Assembly (NCBI GenBank): GCA_946481315.1
Contig: CAMLMH010000011.1
Location: 30,475 to 94,474, forward strand
Length of the DNA: 64,000 nt
Direction: 5' to 3'
Source of the DNA: an uncultured Bacteriovorax sp.
Lineage (GTDB): Bacteria > Bdellovibrionota > Bacteriovoracia > Bacteriovoracales > Bacteriovoracaceae
Positions within the stretch are counted from its first letter, which is position 1; the number at the start of each line of letters is the position of its first letter. The position numbers and the translations under genes are program-made. Below are positions 33,518-43,150 of the stretch, in pieces. The notes under the pieces are model-generated. The model was given only the letters and a program-made list of their open reading frames with translations. It did not search any database and was not told the origin of the DNA.

Positions 33518-34708
33518 TTAAAATGTCGCGTTTAAAGAAAGGCTTCCAGCGCGATCTTTATAGTCGCCGAAAAATTTTCCATAAAAAGCATTCAGTGCAA
33601 GACTCGGAGTGAAAACATATCTCAAGCCAATATCAGCAACACTATTTTTTTCTTTAATGGCCCCATTGTAAAAGACACCATGTCCGCCAGCTAAACTGGC
33701 CGAGAAAGATTCACCAAATTTTTTTGAAAATCTGACAGCATTAAAGTTTTCATCAACATTTTTTGATCCTAAACCAAAACCTATCGTCCGTAGTTTGATT
33801 TGAGATTGATTGTGATCTGGTGAATTGTTTACCAGGCTTGAAAGGGAATCGAAACCACCGGCAATTAAACCTCCATCTACTGTCAGCATTGACTGAAGTT
33901 CAATCTTTATAATTTCAAAATCTTTTGAAAGTTTAAGAGCTGCGGAGTGGTGATCGTCTTTGTATAAAGCAGAGCCACCGGTTAAAAGAGTGTAGTAACC
34001 GTTTAAAGTAACTCCAGCAATTGTTGTTTCAATCTGCGGTGTCACTTGTTTGATATTGTCCAGATTTACACCGTTAAAACCAGATGTGGCCAGAGCATAT
34101 TTTTTGGACTTCCAGTATCCTGTTTGTACGGCATATTTAAATCCATCTGCAATCCCATAGTAATTAACTGAGTACATATCCACATCGTCTTTTTCGTCAG
34201 TAAGCGCGCCTTCTGCTCTTTTGTCATATACAAGAGCTAGCACACTGTAGTTAGGGTAAATCTTTAATACTTGCAAACGATCTCTTCTGTCATCTGAAGT
34301 TAAGAAGGCACCAGGAGAAGTAACAACCATACGACCTGCTGAAGTAATCCACCCGTTTGCAGAGTATTCAATAACTGCGTGGTCAAGGCGAGTCACATTA
34401 GCATCACCGAATGCATCGTCATTAGTTCCCTGAGTGGTTAAGGTTCCCGCAGCAGTTCCGCTGTGGTTATCTCCTTCCCAGTTATTACTGGAAAGAACGA
34501 GACCGGTTTTAACAGTCAAGTTAGCATCTGGTTTTGCTTCAACGTTCATGCGGAAGAACTGACTGAAGGCATGTGTATCAGCTCCGGCATTGCTGTTTTT
34601 GAAATATTCACGGACGTAAGCATCGCCACTGAATTTAAAAGTTGTGTCGGCAACGGCGTTACTTAAAAAAGCAACAAGTGCCAGTAAGCATACTAGGCTT
34701 TGTTTCAT
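33518..34708 (-). CDS. Porin-like outer-membrane beta-barrel protein
   Basis: A 396-residue exported protein with a signal peptide (1-20, ending NAVA). The mature chain has many alternating strands rich in Tyr, Gly, Asp and Asn, and ends in SLSLNATF with a C-terminal Phe, as in outer-membrane barrels. It resembles general porins or alginate-type porins (FSGDAYVREYFKN at the start) but no exact family is assigned. It is a single gene with its own terminator. Confidence 0.75.
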   Translation of the reverse strand: MKQSLVCLLALVAFLSNAVADTTFKFSGDAYVREYFKNSNAGADTHAFSQFFRMNVEAKPDANLTVKTGLVLSSNNWEGDNHSGTAAGTLTTQGTNDDAFGDANVTRLDHAVIEYSANGWITSAGRMVVTSPGAFLTSDDRRDRLQVLKIYPNYSVLALVYDKRAEGALTDEKDDVDMYSVNYYGIADGFKYAVQTGYWKSKKYALATSGFNGVNLDNIKQVTPQIETTIAGVTLNGYYTLLTGGSALYKDDHHSAALKLSKDFEIIKIELQSMLTVDGGLIAGGFDSLSSLVNNSPDHNQSQIKLRTIGFGLGSKNVDENFNAVRFSKKFGESFSASLAGGHGVFYNGAIKEKNSVADIGLRYVFTPSLALNAFYGKFFGDYKDRAGSLSLNATF

Positions 34709-34787
34709 GATTGGTTTCTCCTAAAATTTTTAGAAGAATAGAGTGGGTTAGCGGACTGTTTTAGTCAAGATAAGAGTGACTTGTGCA

Positions 34788-35462
34788 TTAGCCCATATTG
34801 AAATTTTTAATGGTTGTATATTCGTGATCCAGCTCTTGGGTGGATGTAGTGTGCAGAAACTCCACAACTCTGACAACATCGGCGTGAGAGAGACGGGCTG
34901 CCATTAGTCCGGTTGGTGAATCTTCAAAGATTAAAGTCTCATCGGGGGTTACGCCCAAGCGGCGCATTCCCTCGATGTAAGGATCAGGATGGGGTTTGGT
35001 CAGAGTAGTCTGGTTGCGGCCCATGTGCAGTTCCATGAAGGGCAGCAGTTCAAAACATTCCAGTGTTTCCTGCACAATTACATCTTCACTGGCCGAGACA
35101 ACGGCACATTTAATATTGTGCTGTTTTAGGTATTTTAAAAAATGGATTAATCCCGGTGTTAGATAAAATTCCTTTTCATTAGGGTGCAAGGCCCGGAAAA
35201 TTTCGACCAGGTGTCGGTTTTTTTCTTCAATAGCAGCGGTTACTTCTTCATCAGTAAGCTGGGGACAAACTGTTTTCAAAACCACATAGTCAGTCATACC
35301 GTAAAACTGATCGATAGTGCTCACCAGATCGATGGTTATTCCCATAGATTCCAGCACTCTGACTGCCGCTTTAGCATGCAAAGGCTCAGTATTAACCAGT
35401 GTTCCGTCCATATCAAAGAGGACTGCGCGTTTATTTTTTACAAGAGTTTTTAGGTCGGACAT
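34788..35462 (-). CDS. HAD superfamily phosphatase (phosphoglucomutase-like)
   Basis: A 224-residue cytoplasmic enzyme. The HAD motifs are all visible: FDMDGTLVNTEP with the nucleophile Asp and the general acid, VVSASED, the TKPHPDP Lys motif, and FEDSPTGLMAA with the metal-binding acids. The cap domain is of the beta-phosphoglucomutase/phosphatase subclass. Substrate is not determined; sugar-phosphate phosphatases are the usual members. Confidence 0.92.
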   Translation of the reverse strand: MSDLKTLVKNKRAVLFDMDGTLVNTEPLHAKAAVRVLESMGITIDLVSTIDQFYGMTDYVVLKTVCPQLTDEEVTAAIEEKNRHLVEIFRALHPNEKEFYLTPGLIHFLKYLKQHNIKCAVVSASEDVIVQETLECFELLPFMELHMGRNQTTLTKPHPDPYIEGMRRLGVTPDETLIFEDSPTGLMAARLSHADVVRVVEFLHTTSTQELDHEYTTIKNFNMG

Positions 35463-35502
35463 GCTGCAATTTTGCCTGATAAAAATGTGGAGGAAGCTAC
35501 GC

Positions 35503-35508
35503 TATAAT
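35503..35508 (+). promoter_or_regulatory. -10 element for the 35.5 kb gene
   Basis: A perfect TATAAT lies 38 bases before the ATG at 35547. No good -35 is found at 16-18 bases upstream, so an extended or activated promoter is possible. Confidence 0.45.
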
Positions 35509-35546
35509 AGTACAGGAGATCTCCCTCATTCGAGAAGGAAAATGCC

Positions 35547-36014
35547 ATGAAAATTTTTCCACCAGCTGCGCCAACATCCTCTTCAACTGTCCGTGAAACC
35601 CGAACAGAGAAAAATCGCAGTGGGAAAACTGGTATTGTGCGGAAAAAACAGGCCCTGCCTCCCAAACAAAACCTATCACCCGATGAAATAAAAGAAAAAC
35701 TGGCCAGTCATGTGGAGACATCAGGAAAATCACTGCAAAAAGCAAAAAATGCGACTGCACGGTTAGGCGAAGGTTTTATGAATGATGCTATCGTGCGTCC
35801 TCCGGAAATTGTTCCACTAGATAGCAAGCCAGCCGCAGCAGAAACTATTGAGGAAACTGCAGAAGTCAAAAAAGATTTGCTGTTAAAAAGTGATATTGCC
35901 GCCAATGATCCGCGAGATACCAATACACAGGAAAAACTGAAAACCGTATTATCTAAAGGCGCGTTTAGTTTTAATCCGAAAGAAAAAGAAATTCTGGAAA
36001 AAATTCTTTCTTAG
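35547..36014 (+). CDS. Hydrophilic protein of unknown function
   Basis: A 155-residue cytoplasmic protein with no signal peptide, preceded by GAGAAGGA. It is highly charged and Pro/Ala/Thr-rich, with low complexity in the first 50 residues, and ends in a more ordered segment (about 125-155). It is likely largely disordered. No family is recognised. It is convergent with the DHH phosphoesterase gene, one base apart. Confidence 0.6.
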   Translation: MKIFPPAAPTSSSTVRETRTEKNRSGKTGIVRKKQALPPKQNLSPDEIKEKLASHVETSGKSLQKAKNATARLGEGFMNDAIVRPPEIVPLDSKPAAAETIEETAEVKKDLLLKSDIAANDPRDTNTQEKLKTVLSKGAFSFNPKEKEILEKILS

Positions 36015-36015
36015 A

Positions 36016-37053
36016 TTATTGTGCTTCTTTCGCTTCCATTTCCAGCAGCAATTGATGAAGTTTCTCAACGGTTGTTTTGATAACGTTTTCCAGTTCACCT
36101 TTGATGATTGTGGCAGCTGAGTGATCATGACCGCCTCCGCCCAGGGCGCGTGCCATTGATCCAACGTCAATGACTCCCGTAGAGCGCAGAGACACTTTTA
36201 TCTCCGTTCCCATTTCCCGGAACATCAAGGCCACTTTGATATTATCCAGAACAAGCAGATGATTGATAAAAGCGAGCGTATCTTCCGAATCGATGTGATA
36301 TTTATCCAGCAAATCTTCCGTCAGAGTCAGCCATGCAATTTTTTCGTCTTTAGTGTTGTGAGCAGATGCCAGAACTTTTCCTAATAGCTTCATATAGGCC
36401 AGTTTCTTTGTACCATAAATCATGTTGTAGGCATGAGGAGGACGAACGCCTGTATCCATTAGGCTTCCAATCAGGCGATGAGTATCACCGGTCACAGTTG
36501 GATAACGGAAACTGGAAGTATCAATCAGTATCGCCGTGTAAAGCGGAAGGGCCATGTCCCGGGTCAGGGGTACCTGAATGCTTTGAATCAGCATCCCGGC
36601 CAGTTCACCGGTCGCCGCTTTTGAAGTGTCAATGCAGTGGTTATCGATCACTTCCTGCGGACAGGGATGATGATCTATAAATAATAAATTAGGCGCACGC
36701 TTGGCCAGAGCCTTCATCCTTTCGCCAATCCTGTCGAGAGAATTGGTGTCAACGACTATACAAAGATCAATTTCCGATTCATTGAAAAAAGAAGCATAAT
36801 CCTCATGTGAAATGACAACATTTTCCGGATCCAGATATTTGTATCGCTCCAGAAGAGGTTCTTCGTTTACACAAATGGTATTTTTCCCCATTCCTCTGAG
36901 TGCTAAACAAAGTGCAATCTGACTTCCAATTCCATCGGCGTCCGGAATAATATGTGTGGAGATCACAATGTTTTGAGCGTTATTAATAGCTTTTTGAAAT
37001 TTTTCGATTACGTCCATCATTGCTGACTGATCGTTAAAATCAGCTCCTTTCAT
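36016..37053 (-). CDS. DHH-family phosphoesterase (NrnA/RecJ-like)
   Basis: A 345-residue cytoplasmic phosphodiesterase. DHH motifs are seen as ISTHIIPDADGIGSQ, VVDTNSLDRIG and FIDHHPCP, with the DHHA1 glycine motif ALGGGGHDHSAA near the C-terminus. The NrnA group degrades nanoRNA and pAp or cyclic dinucleotides. The start is uncertain: the first ATG (37053) has no ribosome site, and Met12/13 are alternatives. Confidence 0.9.
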   Translation of the reverse strand: MKGADFNDQSAMMDVIEKFQKAINNAQNIVISTHIIPDADGIGSQIALCLALRGMGKNTICVNEEPLLERYKYLDPENVVISHEDYASFFNESEIDLCIVVDTNSLDRIGERMKALAKRAPNLLFIDHHPCPQEVIDNHCIDTSKAATGELAGMLIQSIQVPLTRDMALPLYTAILIDTSSFRYPTVTGDTHRLIGSLMDTGVRPPHAYNMIYGTKKLAYMKLLGKVLASAHNTKDEKIAWLTLTEDLLDKYHIDSEDTLAFINHLLVLDNIKVALMFREMGTEIKVSLRSTGVIDVGSMARALGGGGHDHSAATIIKGELENVIKTTVEKLHQLLLEMEAKEAQ

Positions 37054-37154
37054 TAAAGTTATACTAAATTTTTTTCAATTGCTGTAATTTTTGCTACGAT
37101 TTTCCCCATATTGTTAACTTTTACCTATAAACCCCTGCGATAAAGAGTGGTCCT

Positions 37155-38039
37155 ATGGAATATGCTATTCAAACATCAAATTTAGCCAAATCATATCCTG
37201 GACGCATGGCCCTAAAAGATGTCTCCTTTTTTGTGCAAAAAGGAAGTGTTCACGGTTTTTTAGGTCCTAACGGTGCTGGGAAATCAACGACGATGAAAAT
37301 TCTGGCCGGACTGCTTACACAATCTTCCGGAACTTTTAACATAAATGGACGAGTGGGCTTTTTGCCGGAGCATCCACCAGTTTATCCCAATATGACAGTC
37401 CGGGATTATCTTGAGTTCGTACAAAAAATTACGACTGTGTCCACACCAAAAAGTGTGGCGCATATTTTACAAAAAACCGGTCTCGGCCACGTGCAAGACA
37501 GACTGATAGGAAATCTTTCTAAAGGATATCAGCAAAGAGTGGGAATCGCTCAGGCCCTGGTGGGGGATGCGAATATTATTATTTTAGATGAACCTACTGT
37601 CGGACTGGATCCGGTTGCCATTGCCGAAATTCGCCACCTCATCAATGAGCTTAAGCATGAACACACGATTTTATTTTCTTCTCATCAGTTACATGATGTG
37701 GAGTTGTTATGTTCTGACATCACATTAATTAATCATGGCAAAGTTATTGTGTCCGGAAAAATGGATGACATTCTCTCTGGACTGCTTACCCATCAGACTT
37801 TAATTGCACGACTCAATCATTTCGATGAAAAAGACAAAGCTGACTTTGTCCGTAAATACAATCTGCTTTCTTTAGACTGCAATCATCACGGTCCGGACTG
37901 GACATTGACTATTAAGACAAATGGTAAATCCGATCAGCGTATGGACCTGGCACGCGATCTGGTTAATTACGGGCTGCTTGAATTTTATGAAGAAAGAGCT
38001 GACCTGGAAGAACTTTTCAAAAGGATGACCAATGAATAA
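37155..38039 (+). CDS. ABC transporter ATP-binding protein (GldA-like)
   Basis: A 294-residue ATPase. Walker A is GPNGAGKST at about 39, the ABC signature reads LSKGYQQRVG, Walker B is IIILDEPTVGLDP and the switch His is in FSSHQLHD. It belongs to the ABC-2/NatA-type group. It overlaps the permease gene by eight bases, and the order ATPase, permease, GldG-like, DUF4340 recalls Gld-type transporters. Confidence 0.95.
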   Translation: MEYAIQTSNLAKSYPGRMALKDVSFFVQKGSVHGFLGPNGAGKSTTMKILAGLLTQSSGTFNINGRVGFLPEHPPVYPNMTVRDYLEFVQKITTVSTPKSVAHILQKTGLGHVQDRLIGNLSKGYQQRVGIAQALVGDANIIILDEPTVGLDPVAIAEIRHLINELKHEHTILFSSHQLHDVELLCSDITLINHGKVIVSGKMDDILSGLLTHQTLIARLNHFDEKDKADFVRKYNLLSLDCNHHGPDWTLTIKTNGKSDQRMDLARDLVNYGLLEFYEERADLEELFKRMTNE

Positions 38040-38775
38040 ATTATCCAGCACACTGGTTCTGACCAGAAAGGAATTGAAAGATACTTTTACATCACCGCTC
38101 ATTTATGTTCTGACTGGTTTATTTTCATTTATGATGGGCTGGCTATTCTTTAACTATATTCTGCAATCCAAAGAACTCACGACAACCACTCTTACCCAGG
38201 GAGTGATCACACCCATTTTTGGTAATATCAATTTCATCTTTGTTTTTCTTTGTCCATTAATCACCATGCGCACTTTTGCTGAAGAAAAGGCCCAGCACAC
38301 TCTGGATCTTCTGCTGCGCTCGGAATTAAGTGAATGGCAGATAATCATCGGTAAATTTCTGGCGACAACGACTACGTTGATGTTCATGCTTTCAATCACT
38401 TTACTTTTTCCGGTTATCCTTGCTTTGTCCGGTTACAGTGACTGGGGAGTTGTTACCAGCTCTTATATCGGAATCATTCTGTCTCTGATGACTTATACGG
38501 CAGTCGGAATGTTTTGCTCCAGCCTGACTGACAATCAAATCGTCGCCAGTGTGATGACATTTTGTTTATTGCTGGGATCGATGCTGATGGTTATTTCAGT
38601 CAATGCGACCAACAATTATTTACTGGCCCTGATCACCCAATATCTCACTGTTCCTTTTCATTATGAAGGATTTACCAGAGGGGTCATCAAGTCCTACAGC
38701 ATTGTCTATTTTGTATGCACCTGGATTTTTTTCGGCATGCTGACTCAAAAATCACTGCAATCTCGGAAATGGTAA
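38032..38775 (+). CDS. ABC-2 type permease (GldF-like)
   Basis: A 247-residue inner-membrane protein with about six hydrophobic segments. The cytoplasmic segment PLITMRTFAEEKAQHTLDLL is the hallmark of ABC-2/GldF permeases. It is coupled to the ATPase gene by an eight-base overlap and followed by the GldG-like gene six bases later. Confidence 0.92.
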   Translation: MNKLSSTLVLTRKELKDTFTSPLIYVLTGLFSFMMGWLFFNYILQSKELTTTTLTQGVITPIFGNINFIFVFLCPLITMRTFAEEKAQHTLDLLLRSELSEWQIIIGKFLATTTTLMFMLSITLLFPVILALSGYSDWGVVTSSYIGIILSLMTYTAVGMFCSSLTDNQIVASVMTFCLLLGSMLMVISVNATNNYLLALITQYLTVPFHYEGFTRGVIKSYSIVYFVCTWIFFGMLTQKSLQSRKW

Positions 38776-38781
38776 TTGATT

Positions 38782-40317
38782 ATGAAAAAATGGTATAACG
38801 TTCTAATTACTGCAATCAATATTATTCTTTATCTGGTGATCATAGCTCTCTGGATCGCAATTCCGGATGAAAAAATTCTGAATGTCGCCGTTACGCTCTT
38901 CAACTTTTGTCTGACATTGATTCTGTTGTATCTCAACAAGGAGCAGTTGGCGGTCTATTATCAAAGCCATCATTTTAAAAAACTGACAGAAGCACTGATT
39001 ACCTTTTCTTTGATTTTTGCGATTCTAGGAGTGGTCAATTATTGGGCCTATAAACATCCGGCACAGGCTGATCTATCGGTCATCAAACTCAATTCCCTGA
39101 CGGAACAGACAAAAAATGTTCTGAAAAATATGGATGACGATATCACGTTCAAAATGTTTGCCCGCAAACAGGAATCAATGGCCTGGATGGCTTTACTTGA
39201 TTTCTACCGCATGGAAAAAAGCACTATTAAAATTGAAAAAGTAGATATCGACGTTCGCCCCGATCTGGTGGGCGATTATCAAATCAGCGATGCTGCTACT
39301 CTTGTTGTAGAATATAAGGGAAAACGGCAAAAGGTCACTCAACGGGATGAATTGAATATCACCAATGCTCTTATTAAGATTTCCCGACCTGCTGATCCGG
39401 TCATTTACTTTATTCAGGGACACGGCGAAGGAGATATTGCAAGCCAGGATAATGAAGGGCTGAAATATATTTTCGAAGCAGCCCGAAATTCGGCTGTGGA
39501 TATACGGCCGCTGAATTTACTATCCACCCAGGAAATTCCTTTTGACGCTAAAGCCGTCATTCTTTGGGGGCCAAAAACATCTCTGCAGGAATCGGAAATC
39601 GGCGTGCTTAAACGTTACCTCGTTCGTAAAGGTAACCTGATGCTGGCAATTGATCCGGATCTCAACGGCGACAATCACCGCAATCTTCGGGGCATGCTGG
39701 AGCAGCATAAAATTATCCTGAGGAATGATCTAGTTATCGACAATAAAAGTTTCGTGAACGGTTCCAACGGGTCCATTCCCCTGATTGCTGAATACAGTAA
39801 AGATCAGACCATCACACAGACCTTTAAAGGTCAGGTTTTTTTTCCACTGGTTTCTTCTATCGATATTATTCCGGATGAAGTTCTTCCCGGAGAACGGGGA
39901 AATGTTATTGCTCTTTTTTCAACCAGCGCGTTTCCAGCTTCGTGGGGGGAAACGAGCATTAAAGAAGTCATGGATCAACAGGCTACGTTTACCGCCGGTA
40001 AAGATAAACCGGGTCCGCTCGCTCTGGCCGTGAGCTACGAAAGCCCGGACAACCGGATGGTGGTATTCGGTAACTCAACCTTTGTTATTAATGCTTATCT
40101 GAAATTTGGCAGCAACTATGCGCTCTTTCTCAATGCTCTTTCCTGGCTTGCGGGGGAAGACCGCCTGATAGCTTTTAACTTACCGATCGTGCAGAGCGAG
40201 CCTGTCTTTATCTCCGATGCCCAGAAAGGAATCATTTTTTATTTTGCTGTTCTTTTTTCTCCGCTCATTCTCTTTGGTCTGGCGATCTTTATGTACAGAA
40301 GGAAACGCAACAAATGA
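38782..40317 (+). CDS. GldG-like ABC transporter auxiliary membrane protein
   Basis: A 511-residue protein. ATG at 38782 is preferred over an in-frame TTG at 38776. Hydrophobic segments lie at about 6-28, 34-52 and 70-90, a large extracytoplasmic domain follows (DDDITFKMFARKQES..., IYFIQGHGEGDI, LWGPKTSL) and one transmembrane helix closes the protein (about 480-505). This matches the GldG/ABC_transp_aux family. It overlaps the next gene by four bases. Confidence 0.88.
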   Translation: MKKWYNVLITAINIILYLVIIALWIAIPDEKILNVAVTLFNFCLTLILLYLNKEQLAVYYQSHHFKKLTEALITFSLIFAILGVVNYWAYKHPAQADLSVIKLNSLTEQTKNVLKNMDDDITFKMFARKQESMAWMALLDFYRMEKSTIKIEKVDIDVRPDLVGDYQISDAATLVVEYKGKRQKVTQRDELNITNALIKISRPADPVIYFIQGHGEGDIASQDNEGLKYIFEAARNSAVDIRPLNLLSTQEIPFDAKAVILWGPKTSLQESEIGVLKRYLVRKGNLMLAIDPDLNGDNHRNLRGMLEQHKIILRNDLVIDNKSFVNGSNGSIPLIAEYSKDQTITQTFKGQVFFPLVSSIDIIPDEVLPGERGNVIALFSTSAFPASWGETSIKEVMDQQATFTAGKDKPGPLALAVSYESPDNRMVVFGNSTFVINAYLKFGSNYALFLNALSWLAGEDRLIAFNLPIVQSEPVFISDAQKGIIFYFAVLFSPLILFGLAIFMYRRKRNK

Positions 40318-41717
40318 TTAACTGGATTAAAAAACATAAAAATTTAAGCCTGCTGACAGTACTCATACTGGCGATTACTGCCACTTATTTTTTTGAGGAG
40401 AGGGCAGGTAAAAAAGATAAAGCTGCCCTGGATAAGAAACTCTCATTGGTCGATGTTGACCGTTTGGGTGACATCACAGCGATTGAGGGGATCAAACTCT
40501 CGTTCGAAAAACGGGGTGCTGATTATTACGCTAAAGAAAACAATCTGAAGCTTTCTTCTGCCCGGCTGGATGAATTTTTTACTATCCTCTCAGGTTTGCG
40601 GATTAAATCTGTTTTAGATCAAACGGAGGTTGAGAAGGTCGGAAAGACTCAATACATCCCTGATCCGACAATGAAAATGACATTTAAATTTGAAAAAGGT
40701 GAGCTGACATTCGTTCTGGGAAAAAAACTGGACTACGATCAGAGTTTTTACATGGAAGTTATCCGGGATGGAAGATCTCAGGTGGTCGTCGTCAATGATG
40801 AATCCCCGGATCCCGGTGTTTATCAAAATGATGATGAGTACAAAAAATCAGATGCAAAATACAATCGTCTACAGATGGTCTTTTTGCTGACTAATAAATA
40901 TTTTTACGACACACGCATCTTTAAAGAGATGAACTATGAGCAGGAAAAAATTAACTTTCGGGAAATTTCCATTTCCACTTTCCGTAACCGTCGCTTTACT
41001 CTGAACTTTAAGGATTCTGTAACTTTTCCACCTGCTCCGAAAGTGCTGGGATACTTTGAACAAAACTGGGTATCTTTTCATCAGGTTTTAAGCAAACTAG
41101 AAGGAAAAGAAATATACTTTCCAGCCGAGCCACATTTGTTAAAAGAACCATTGTCGCGATTTGAAGTAACAGACCGGGAAGAACGTAAATACACTCTGGA
41201 TGTTTATAAAAAATACGGAGAAGAAAATGGATATTTTCTGAAAAGCAGTCTGGATAATATTGTTTACCGTTTGAAACCGGAAGATGCACAGTACTTTTTT
41301 GTCAATGTACAGGATTTCTGGAATAAAAAAATAGCTCCAGACGGTAAACAATATGACCTGAAGATCACCTTCTATAACAAAAAAAGCATTGCTGTCAGTG
41401 TCTCTGACAGTGATTTGTTTAAGGTTGAATCAAAGCAAGCGGGTGTGGCCACATCTAAATTGCGACCAGTGGCCTTCAAACAGCTGATCGATTTTATTAA
41501 AATGGAAGGTGATCACGTCAGTGATATGCTGGAAAAACCCAGCGACTTACTCAAGAATAACGTCTTAACTGTAAGCTTTCAGAATAAACAATTGGATGTT
41601 ATTCTGGAAGACAACGATGCCATAACTGTTGATCAGGCAAACCGGGTGAAAATTCACCACTATGTCGGAGCTACTTTACCGTTTAGTATCAAGTTTGAGG
41701 ATTATGTAACTCCATGA
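40314..41717 (+). CDS. DUF4340 domain protein
   Basis: A 467-residue protein with one N-terminal transmembrane segment (about 10-27) and a large extracytoplasmic part with repeated units of about 80-100 residues, as in DUF4340. The family regularly follows GldG-like genes in ABC-2 clusters. Its function is unknown. It overlaps the gene on each side by four bases. Confidence 0.85.
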   Translation: MINWIKKHKNLSLLTVLILAITATYFFEERAGKKDKAALDKKLSLVDVDRLGDITAIEGIKLSFEKRGADYYAKENNLKLSSARLDEFFTILSGLRIKSVLDQTEVEKVGKTQYIPDPTMKMTFKFEKGELTFVLGKKLDYDQSFYMEVIRDGRSQVVVVNDESPDPGVYQNDDEYKKSDAKYNRLQMVFLLTNKYFYDTRIFKEMNYEQEKINFREISISTFRNRRFTLNFKDSVTFPPAPKVLGYFEQNWVSFHQVLSKLEGKEIYFPAEPHLLKEPLSRFEVTDREERKYTLDVYKKYGEENGYFLKSSLDNIVYRLKPEDAQYFFVNVQDFWNKKIAPDGKQYDLKITFYNKKSIAVSVSDSDLFKVESKQAGVATSKLRPVAFKQLIDFIKMEGDHVSDMLEKPSDLLKNNVLTVSFQNKQLDVILEDNDAITVDQANRVKIHHYVGATLPFSIKFEDYVTP

Positions 41718-42328
41718 CCAGATCGCTTTCGGTTTTTTTCTCGACTTTCATGCACCCGGCCCGCAAAGAGCGGGATGGTGAACGCTCGGATTTTTTCGAA
41801 GTCCTGGGCTATTCCTGGGGATTGCATTTTATCTATGCTTTTTATTCTGTAGCCGCCATTTATCTGGGTATTATGAGCTATGAATATCTCTCCAGCTCCA
41901 AAGATTTTACCCATATCCTTTTTCAGACTCTCAATGTAAAGTTTCAGAAAATTTCTTTATTCAGTGCCCTGCTTGAAGCTATCTTCTATCCTTTTATTTT
42001 CCAGTTTATGCACAAATTCTGGACCTTCCTGATTAATTTCTATGCCCAGATTTTTGATTTTGAGGAAGATGCAGAACACACTGAAGAAGCCCTGATTGAA
42101 GACGTTGTCACCACTTCGTTTACTTCCAATTTGCTGCTTTTAATTCCCATTTTTGGAAGTGTACTCTCAACTATTGCTCAGGGCCTTTATTTATATACCG
42201 GCTTAAAAGCAAAATTATCTTTTACAAACACGCAAGCTTTTTTAGTCCTGATTACGCCATTATTTATTCTTTTTCTTGTCTTGATACTCATCGCGTCTTA
42301 CTTTCTGTTTCTGATATCCCTGCTCTAG
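41714..42328 (+). CDS. Multi-spanning membrane protein (Yip1-like)
   Basis: A 204-residue integral membrane protein with about five hydrophobic segments and a short acidic loop (FEEDAEHTEE, about 115-125). The shape resembles Yip1-domain proteins, but the match is weak. It is the last gene of the Gld-like unit, coupled by a four-base overlap. Confidence 0.7.
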   Translation: MTRSLSVFFSTFMHPARKERDGERSDFFEVLGYSWGLHFIYAFYSVAAIYLGIMSYEYLSSSKDFTHILFQTLNVKFQKISLFSALLEAIFYPFIFQFMHKFWTFLINFYAQIFDFEEDAEHTEEALIEDVVTTSFTSNLLLLIPIFGSVLSTIAQGLYLYTGLKAKLSFTNTQAFLVLITPLFILFLVLILIASYFLFLISLL

Positions 42329-42466
42329 GGACCGGAAACGGACCGATTTTTATTGATGTCAGAATTTATTAATTTTTTGGGCCAACCGTCACGTTTACAC
42401 GCGCGCCACCATAGGCCATGATGGAAAAACACACACACGTATTTATGACATTCAGGAGAGTATTTC

Positions 42467-43105
42467 ATGAGTTTGTTTACACCGATGGCAGGAGCCTCCG
42501 GCAGTATTGAAGTTGTTTGCGGTCCAATGTTTTCCGGCAAAACAGAGGAACTCATCAGAAGGGTGAAGCGTTCACAAATCGCCAGACAAAAAGTACAGAT
42601 TTTCAAACCCAGTATTGATAATCGCTACCATGAAACTGAAGTTGTCTCACATTCATCATTATCCATTGAAGCGACTCCGGTTAATACATCTGTAGAAATC
42701 TTGCAGAAGGTTTTTGACTCTACTCGTGTTGTCGCCATTGATGAAGTCCAGTTTTTCGACAGCAATATCGCTCTAGTGGTTGAGAAACTCGCTCGACGCG
42801 GAATCAGAGTGATCCTTGCAGGTCTTGATCAGGATTACATGGGTAAACCATTTGGCCCTATGGCCGACTTACTGGCAATTGCTGATCGGGTAGATAAAAT
42901 TCACGCCATTTGCACTGTTTGCGGATCCCCAGCTTCAAAAACATACAGAAAAGATCCTGCAAATTCATCTCAGGTTCTGGTCGGGGAAACTGATCTTTAT
43001 GAAGCCCGTTGCCGGGCACACGCCGATTTTTTTGGTGAAGATCAGGATCAACTCGCTTTCTTTGTAAATTTAAACGAGTCTCGTTCCAAAACTCAAAACT
43101 TATAG
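42467..43105 (+). CDS. tdk: Thymidine kinase
   Basis: A 212-residue cytoplasmic enzyme that phosphorylates thymidine and deoxyuridine. The P-loop GPMFSGKT is at about 24-31, the DEVQFF motif contains the catalytic region, and the zinc cysteines CTVC and the later RC pair are visible. It is a type II Tdk. It starts a salvage unit with hpt 45 bases downstream. Confidence 0.97.
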   Translation: MSLFTPMAGASGSIEVVCGPMFSGKTEELIRRVKRSQIARQKVQIFKPSIDNRYHETEVVSHSSLSIEATPVNTSVEILQKVFDSTRVVAIDEVQFFDSNIALVVEKLARRGIRVILAGLDQDYMGKPFGPMADLLAIADRVDKIHAICTVCGSPASKTYRKDPANSSQVLVGETDLYEARCRAHADFFGEDQDQLAFFVNLNESRSKTQNL

Positions 43106-43150
43106 TACACTTAGAGGCATTATCACATCCCCTTAAGCCAGGAGTTGAGG

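Noticed and set aside
36016..36681. Plus-strand open frame within the DHH gene
   Set aside because: Shadow of the minus-strand coding sequence, with no ribosome site or domain.
42329..42466. Intergenic riboswitch before tdk
   Set aside because: No conserved aptamer elements, and only a weak short stem is seen.
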